Positions 15,911 to 20,231 of a stretch of DNA of 20,231 nt are shown here, piece after piece. The notes beneath the pieces were generated by a model, which was not told the origin of the DNA, searched no databases, and was given only the letters and a program-made list of their open reading frames with translations. Made by a program: the position numbers and the translations under genes. Positions within the stretch are counted from its first letter, which is position 1; each line of letters starts with the position of its first letter. Origin of the DNA: CAYXOX01 sp964466745 (GTDB taxonomy: Bacteria > Pseudomonadota > Alphaproteobacteria > Rhodobacterales > Rhodobacteraceae); the NCBI GenBank assembly GCA_964466745.1, contig CAYXOX010000045.1, forward strand, positions 1-20,231, in the 5' to 3' direction.

Positions 15911-17194
15911 TCAGCCCGAGGGCGCCGCAGCCGGAGCCGTGTCACTCTCCGGCACCAGGGCCATGAGGGCGGCGCCCAGCGCCGCGCACCCCAGCACGCC
16001 CAGAACGAGGGGCAGGGGCGTGCCGTCGAACGCCAGCCCGATGGGCACCGCAACCAGCACCGCCCCCACCGTGGAGACGCCCGTCACCACCGAGGCCGCG
16101 AGCCCGGCGATATGGCCAAGGGGCACCAGGGCCAGCGCGTTCAGGTTGCCGGTCGTCAGCCCGATCATGAAGAAGACGCCCACCGCCCAGGCGATGAAGA
16201 GCGCGAAGCCCAGGGTGGGCGGGAGCACGCCGCTGGCATAGAGGCCCGCCACCGCGAGGGAGACGAGGATCTGCGTCAGGAGTGCCGCCCGGATCACCCG
16301 GCGCATCCCGAGCCGCATCACGATCCGGGCGTTGAGGATGCTGCCCGTCGCCGCCAGCACCGCGATCAGCCCGAACCAGAGCGGAAAGCCCGCGCCGCGC
16401 CCGAAGGTCTCCGCGATGACCGAATGGATCGAGGAGAGCAGCGCGAACAGCATTGCGAAGACGAGGCTCAGCACGCCGATCGGCAGCACGACCGTGGCGT
16501 GGGAGAACACCTCGCGCAGGCCTCGTGCATACATCGTGACGCCGAAGGGGCGCCGCCGCTCGGGCGCGAGCGGCTCGTCGAGGCGCAGCGACATCCACAC
16601 CACGCTCACCGCGGCGAAGAGCAGGAAGGCCGCGAAGATCGCGCGCCAGCCCGCCGCCCAGATGATGGCCGCTCCCAGCGCCGGCGCCAGTGCCGGAACG
16701 AGCGCGAAGACCATCATCACGAACGACATGATCTGCGCCATGCGCCGGCCCTCGTAGAGGTCGCGCACCATGGCGACGGCAACCACCCGCGGCGCGGCGG
16801 CCCCAAGCCCCTGCACGAGCCGCGCGGCCAGCATCAGCTCCAGCGATTGCGCCGCCCAGGCCAGCGCCGCGCCGAGGATGTAGAGCGCCGCGCCCGCCAC
16901 GATAACCGGCTTGCGCCCGAAGGCATCCGAGAGCGGCCCGGTGAAGAGCGTGCCGAGCCCCATGCCGAGCACGAAGCTGGTGACGACGAGTTGCGCGCGG
17001 TTGGGCGCCTCGGGGCTGAGGCTCGCGGCGATCTCGGGCATCGCGGGCAGCATCGCGTCGATGGAGAAGGCGATGGTGGCGAAGAGCATCGCCATCAGCG
17101 CGATGAACTCCGTCTGCGACATGCGCCCCGCGCGCGCGCCTTCGGCGGGTGGCTCGCCCGGTGCCGCGCGACCTGCCGTGCCGGGCTCAGCCAT
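15911..17194 (-). CDS. Bcr/CflA-type multidrug efflux MFS transporter
   Basis: Inner-membrane transporter of 427 residues with about twelve hydrophobic segments. SIDAMLPAMPEIAASL opens the first helices, GPLSDAFGRKPV is MFS motif A between helices 2 and 3, and ARLVQGLGAAAPRVVAVAMV with RDLYEG is typical of the Bcr/CflA (DHA1) drug-resistance group. It likely exports small toxic compounds with proton exchange; the substrate is unknown. The ATG at 17194 overlaps the end of the preceding DsbA-like gene by 8 bp, suggesting coupled translation. An alternative ATG at 17122 (MSQTEFIALMAMLF) would remove a 24-residue Ala/Gly/Pro-rich leader and is equally close to the family start. Both lack a strong ribosome binding site. 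Confidence 0.88.
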   Translation of the reverse strand: MAEPGTAGRAAPGEPPAEGARAGRMSQTEFIALMAMLFATIAFSIDAMLPAMPEIAASLSPEAPNRAQLVVTSFVLGMGLGTLFTGPLSDAFGRKPVIVAGAALYILGAALAWAAQSLELMLAARLVQGLGAAAPRVVAVAMVRDLYEGRRMAQIMSFVMMVFALVPALAPALGAAIIWAAGWRAIFAAFLLFAAVSVVWMSLRLDEPLAPERRRPFGVTMYARGLREVFSHATVVLPIGVLSLVFAMLFALLSSIHSVIAETFGRGAGFPLWFGLIAVLAATGSILNARIVMRLGMRRVIRAALLTQILVSLAVAGLYASGVLPPTLGFALFIAWAVGVFFMIGLTTGNLNALALVPLGHIAGLAASVVTGVSTVGAVLVAVPIGLAFDGTPLPLVLGVLGCAALGAALMALVPESDTAPAAAPSG

Positions 17195-17831
17195 CGCCGC
17201 CGCCCGCGCCGCGCAACTCCTCGATCACGCGCGCCCAGAGTTCGGGCGGCTGCGCCCCGGGCACGGCATGCCGCCCGCCGACGATGAAGGTGGGCACGCC
17301 GCTCACCCCCATGGCGCGGGCCTGCCTGTCGCCCTCGGCGATCTCGGCGCGGTCCGCCTCGGAGGCGAGAAGCCGCAGGACCATGGCCGCGTCGAGCCCG
17401 GCACCATCGGCGATATCGGCCAGCACCTCGTGGTCCGAGATGTCCCGCCCCTCGCGGAAATAGGCGCGGAAGAGCGCGGAGACGACGGGCGTCTGCCGCC
17501 CCTCGATCCCGGCCCAGTGGATCAGGCGGTGGGCATCGAGCGTGTTGGGCGTGCGGGCGATGCCGGCAAGGTCGGCCTCCAGCCCGGCCGCCTCCAGCGC
17601 CTCGAGCACCGGGGCGTAGGCCCGCGCCGCGCCCTCGCGCCCGCCGAACTTCAGCTCCAGGTACTCGGCGCGGTCCATGCCCCCGGGCGGCATGTCCGGG
17701 TTGAGCTGGAACGGCCGCCAGGCGATCTCGAAGGGATGGTCCGGGTGCGCCTCGAGCGCCCGGTCGAGATTGGCCTTGCCGATGTAGCACCAGGGGCAGA
17801 TCGGGTCGGACAGGATGTCGAGCCGGGTCAT
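17187..17831 (-). CDS. DsbA-family (FrnE-like) thiol oxidoreductase
   Basis: A 214-residue cytoplasmic protein with a thioredoxin fold of the FrnE/2-hydroxychromene-2-carboxylate isomerase-like DsbA group. The active-site motif CPWC lies at residues 12-15 after the first strand (LDILSDPICPWC), and the cis-proline loop GVPTF lies at 178-182. The helical insert contains NTLDAHRLIHWA, which is typical of FrnE proteins. There is no signal peptide, so it is not a periplasmic disulfide-forming DsbA. FrnE-like proteins act in oxidative stress responses or as glutathione-linked oxidoreductases, but the substrate here cannot be told. The start is supported by GAGGAG at 17846-17841. It overlaps the downstream efflux gene by 8 bp, so the two probably form an operon, and it is divergent from the XRE-cupin regulator. 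Confidence 0.92.
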   Translation of the reverse strand: MTRLDILSDPICPWCYIGKANLDRALEAHPDHPFEIAWRPFQLNPDMPPGGMDRAEYLELKFGGREGAARAYAPVLEALEAAGLEADLAGIARTPNTLDAHRLIHWAGIEGRQTPVVSALFRAYFREGRDISDHEVLADIADGAGLDAAMVLRLLASEADRAEIAEGDRQARAMGVSGVPTFIVGGRHAVPGAQPPELWARVIEELRGAGGGDG

Positions 17832-17963
17832 CTTCGCGCGCTCCTCGCCTTCATGGCCCTTCCCCTATCATTCCCGCGCCGGAAAGAAACGCCCGCGCTC
17901 CCGCGGGAATACCCCCTGCGCCCAAGCGCCGCCCCCGGGCAGGGCGCGCGCTGCCGGCGGCCA

Positions 17964-17993
17964 TTGCATGCGCCCGGCGCGCCCCGGTATAGC
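17964..17993 (+). promoter_or_regulatory. Predicted promoter of the XRE-cupin gene, leaderless type
   Basis: TTGCAT (17964-17969) and TATAGC (17988-17993) are separated by 18 bp, a fair sigma-70-like pair. The -10 box ends 6 bp before the start codon at 18000, so transcription would begin at or next to the A of the ATG. No Shine-Dalgarno sequence precedes that ATG, which fits a leaderless mRNA. Confidence 0.5.
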
Positions 17994-17999
17994 TGTGCC

Positions 18000-18623
18000 A
18001 TGCAGGAGACCGACCCCAGAGCCCTGATCCGCATCGCCCGCGAGGCTGGCGGCGTCGAGGAGGCACAGCCGCTCGATCTCGGCGCGCGGGTGCGGGCGCT
18101 GCGCAAATCCCGCGACTGGACGCTGGAGGAGGCGGCGGCCCGCGCGGGGCTCGCGCGCTCCACGCTCTCCAAGATCGAGAACGGGCAGATGTCGCCCACC
18201 TACGACGCGCTCAAGAAGCTCGCGACCGGGCTCAAGATCTCGGTGCCGCAGCTCTTCACCCCGCCCGCCGACGAGAAGATCAACGGGCGCATGGCGGTGA
18301 CGCTCTCGGGCGAGGGCACCGCGCACCCCACCGCCACCTACGAGCACGAGCTTCTTGCCGCGCAGCTTTCGCGCAAGGCGATGCTTCCCTACCGGGCGCG
18401 GGTGCGGGCGCGCGACATGGCCGAGTTCGACGGGTGGGTGCGCCACGACGGGGAGGAGTTTCTCTACGTCCTCACCGGCGCCGTGCGGCTCTACACCGAG
18501 TTCTACGCCCCCGTGGAGATGCGCCGGGGCGACAGCGCCTACTACGATGCGGCCATGGGCCACAACGTCATCTCCATCAGCGACGACGACGCCCAGATCC
18601 TCTGGGTCACCTCGCTGGGCTGA
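18000..18623 (+). CDS. XRE-family regulator with C-terminal cupin domain
   Basis: A 207-residue transcription regulator. The N-terminal helix-turn-helix (about 27-81) shows RVRALRKSRDWTLEEAAARA and LARSTLSKIENGQMSPTYDA. A cupin sensor domain (about 110-205) follows, with WVRHDGEEFLYVLTGAVRLY and RRGDSAYYDAAMGHNV. His149, Glu153 and His188 lie where cupins bind metal or ligand. Proteins of this design (as in the PuuR group) sense small metabolites such as polyamines or amino acids, but the ligand is not readable. The ATG at 18000 is taken because the domain pattern begins there; the same frame is open far upstream without family likeness. No ribosome binding site is visible. The likely targets are the divergent DsbA-like/efflux pair or itself. 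The gene overlaps the convergent gene behind it by 17 bp. Confidence 0.92.
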   Translation: MQETDPRALIRIAREAGGVEEAQPLDLGARVRALRKSRDWTLEEAAARAGLARSTLSKIENGQMSPTYDALKKLATGLKISVPQLFTPPADEKINGRMAVTLSGEGTAHPTATYEHELLAAQLSRKAMLPYRARVRARDMAEFDGWVRHDGEEFLYVLTGAVRLYTEFYAPVEMRRGDSAYYDAAMGHNVISISDDDAQILWVTSLG

Positions 18624-19443
18624 GGAGCCTGCTTTCCCGCCGGGGGGCGGGCGCGGGCAGGCGCGGCCGGCCACGCGCGATACGCCGGACGATCTCGCCA
18701 TCGCCGAGGCAGGTGCGCGCGGCGGCCATCTCCGAGAGCCTCGGGTAGTCGTTCACGAACCGCCGCGCCGCCTCCGCCGGGGCCTCCAGCGCCATGGCAA
18801 GCCCCTCGTAGGCGCCAAGGCGGATCAGCCCGCCGTTCTCCGCGTCGAGATCGCTTGAGAGCAGGGCGAGGAGAAAGGAAATCGCGCAGGTGGCGCCCTC
18901 GTCGCGGGACATGAGCCAGAGTTTCGCCGCCTCGCGGAAGCCGCCGCGCCAGGCATGGGCCGGGCTCCTGTTGAAGCGGTTCTCGTTTCCGGCACGCGGC
19001 ATGCCGATCTGACCGGGGCCATGCCATCCCCGCTCGCGGGAATGATCGAGCGTGCCCGTGCCCGTGCCGCGTGCAAGAAGTGCGGCACGCGTGAACAGCT
19101 TGGCGCCGCCCACGCCGTAGGCGAAGGGCAGGTGCGGTTGCCGCGCGTGCCACAGCACCAGCCGGTCGGTCTCGGGGAGCGCGGCGAGATCCTCCGCCAG
19201 CGTCGGCAGAACCCAGCTGTCCCCGTCGAGCACGAGAACGCGGGGCGCCGCAGCGATCGCGCCCGCGGCGCGGTGGGCCGCCGCTATCCCGCGCATGCCG
19301 TGCACCCGCCCAATCGGGCCAAGCACGGCGCGGGCATGCTCGAAGCCCGCGTCGGCGCCGGGTTCGTCGTAGCTGATGAACACGCCCTCGATTCCTGGGG
19401 CGATCTGCCCGCCGGGCGGCACGAGCGACGTAGCGCCGGGCAT
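18607..19443 (-). CDS. Uncharacterised DxD protein, possible GT-A glycosyltransferase (downstream paralogue)
   Basis: A 278-residue soluble protein without signal peptide or membrane segment. I do not recognise a named family with certainty. Residues 21-28 (VFISYDEP) look like the first strand of a nucleotide-sugar binding fold. GRVHGMRGIAAAHRAA (46-60) precedes VLVLDGDSW (69-77), whose DxD resembles the metal-binding motif of GT-A enzymes; LVLWHARQPH, YGVGGAKLF (109-117) and ENRFNRSPAHAWRGG follow. The neighbouring upstream gene carries the same blocks in the same order, so the two are paralogues. The ATG at 19443 shares its A with the TAA stop of that gene (TAATG), indicating coupled translation. 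The stop lies inside the convergent regulator gene. The tail after about residue 250 is Arg/Pro-rich. Function as a sugar transferase on a surface or secreted polymer is inference. Confidence 0.75.
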   Translation of the reverse strand: MPGATSLVPPGGQIAPGIEGVFISYDEPGADAGFEHARAVLGPIGRVHGMRGIAAAHRAAGAIAAAPRVLVLDGDSWVLPTLAEDLAALPETDRLVLWHARQPHLPFAYGVGGAKLFTRAALLARGTGTGTLDHSRERGWHGPGQIGMPRAGNENRFNRSPAHAWRGGFREAAKLWLMSRDEGATCAISFLLALLSSDLDAENGGLIRLGAYEGLAMALEAPAEAARRFVNDYPRLSEMAAARTCLGDGEIVRRIARGRPRLPAPAPRRESRLLSPAR

Positions 19444-20231
19444 TACGCGCACGCCTTGCCGCGCGGTCCGGCGCCGAGCGCCGCGATCATGCGCCGGACG
19501 CGGGGCATTTCGCGCGCGATGGTCCGCGCCACGCTCCGCTGCGTGCGGCTCACCACCTTCTTCGCGCGCGCGTCGAGCCGGGTGAAGTCGTTGATGCTCT
19601 GCTCGAGGCTCCGGGCGCATGCGCCGCGCGCATCGCAGATGGCGTCGATCGCACCGAGCCGCGCCCAGGAACCGTTCCGGCCGTCCACGTCGCAGGCGAT
19701 CCAGGCCGACAGATCGCCGAAGCTCTTCTCGTCGTGCCTTTCCCGAAGGCGCAACACGGTCTTGGCGACCTCGCGGTAGGCCCCGCGCCATGCCGTCGCT
19801 GCCGCCGCGTTGAATCGCGTCTCGCAATGAGGACGCGTGTCGCGGGTGAAAGGGCGGCGCGCCACGCGGGCGACATGCAGCGAATGATCCGCCCCGAAGC
19901 ATTCCGGAGCATCCAGTATGGCGCGGGCGGGCAGGGCCTTGACGCTGCCGAACCCCGCGGGGCGAGACGTCAGGGGATTCTGTGCCTCCCAGTAGTGCAC
20001 GCGCGTGTCGTCGATCTCCGCATCGGCCAGGGCGCGCCCGAAACTGGGATAGAGCCAGGTGTCGGCATCGATCACGACGACCACCGGAGTGCCCGCCAGC
20101 CGCGCGGCGGCGCGGTGCGCCGCGCCTATCCCCGCCACGCCGTGGACGCGCCCGACGGTGCCGAGCACGGAACAGGCGCGGCGGTAGTTCGCCTCGGCCT
20201 CCGGCTCGTCGAAGGAGAGGAACATCGCCGC
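19443..20231 (-). CDS. Uncharacterised DxD protein, possible GT-A glycosyltransferase (upstream paralogue, partial)
   Basis: At least 260 residues; the frame runs to the window edge. The first ATG in view (20225, MFLSFDEPEA) aligns inside the matching strand of the downstream paralogue, which has 20 residues before that point, so the true start is probably outside the window. Counting from that ATG, GRVHGVAGIGAAHRAA lies at 25-40, VVVVIDADTW with its DxD at 48-57, HYWEAQNP and GFGSVKALP follow, and ETRFNAAAATAWRGAYREVAKT comes later. These blocks match the neighbour in order and spacing. The C-terminal part (ending KKVVSRTQRSVARTIAREM) is strongly basic. The TAA stop overlaps the next ATG. 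A glycosyltransferase-like fold is inferred from the DxD and its setting, not from a known relative. Confidence 0.72.
   Translation of the reverse strand, partial: AAMFLSFDEPEAEANYRRACSVLGTVGRVHGVAGIGAAHRAAARLAGTPVVVVIDADTWLYPSFGRALADAEIDDTRVHYWEAQNPLTSRPAGFGSVKALPARAILDAPECFGADHSLHVARVARRPFTRDTRPHCETRFNAAAATAWRGAYREVAKTVLRLRERHDEKSFGDLSAWIACDVDGRNGSWARLGAIDAICDARGACARSLEQSINDFTRLDARAKKVVSRTQRSVARTIAREMPRVRRMIAALGAGPRGKACA

Noticed and set aside
15893..17287. 464-codon forward open frame opposite the efflux gene
   Set aside because: Antisense shadow with extreme His/Arg/Gln content; the reverse frame is a well-formed MFS transporter.
16911..17999. Long N-terminal extension of the XRE-cupin regulator
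   Set aside because: The frame is merely open. The residues overlap the DsbA-like gene on the other strand and do not resemble any regulator domain.

Overview
The window is GC-rich DNA from an alphaproteobacterium, most likely a marine Rhodobacterales (Roseobacter-type) species. This rests on the high GC content with strong third-position G/C use, an RTX protein ending in the Hint domain common in that order, a Rhodobacter-like leucine/isoleucine/valine (liv) transport operon, and a single-chain dimethylglycine/sarcosine dehydrogenase. No database was searched; the assignments come from recognising families by their motifs.

Layout. (1) A tRNA-Leu(CAA) opens the window, followed by about 630 bp of non-coding DNA and a 1286-residue RTX/Hint protein with a strong terminator behind it. 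(2) After a repeat-bearing convergent gap comes a reverse-strand FAD/folate-type dimethylglycine/sarcosine dehydrogenase. It is divergent from a forward EamA-family exporter, which is followed by a small outer-membrane beta-barrel protein. (3) On the reverse strand lies a complete branched-chain amino acid ABC transporter, transcribed in the order binding protein, livG, livF, livH, livM. The binding-protein gene is cut by a run of 100 N (an assembly gap) that removes its 5' end. (4) Divergent from it is a periplasmic PQQ-dependent sugar dehydrogenase. (5) On the reverse strand a cytoplasmic DsbA/FrnE-type oxidoreductase overlaps a Bcr/CflA-type drug efflux pump. Divergent from this pair is an XRE-cupin regulator whose promoter suggests a leaderless mRNA. 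(6) The right end holds two tandem, translationally coupled paralogues with DxD motifs that look like uncharacterised glycosyltransferases. The upstream one runs to the window edge.

How the genes work together. The liv genes form one functional unit with tight GTGA/ATGA overlaps (livG-livF and livH-livM), a hairpin just behind the binding-protein gene, and a 43-codon open frame that exactly bridges livF and livH. The dehydrogenase and EamA gene share a divergent control region with two perfect 12-bp palindromes. The window is mostly ordinary core-type chromosome: I see no insertion sequence, phage, CRISPR array or defence system. The least described items are the paired DxD proteins at the right end, the multidomain RTX/Hint protein, the apparent leaderless promoter, and the short bridging ORF in the liv operon.
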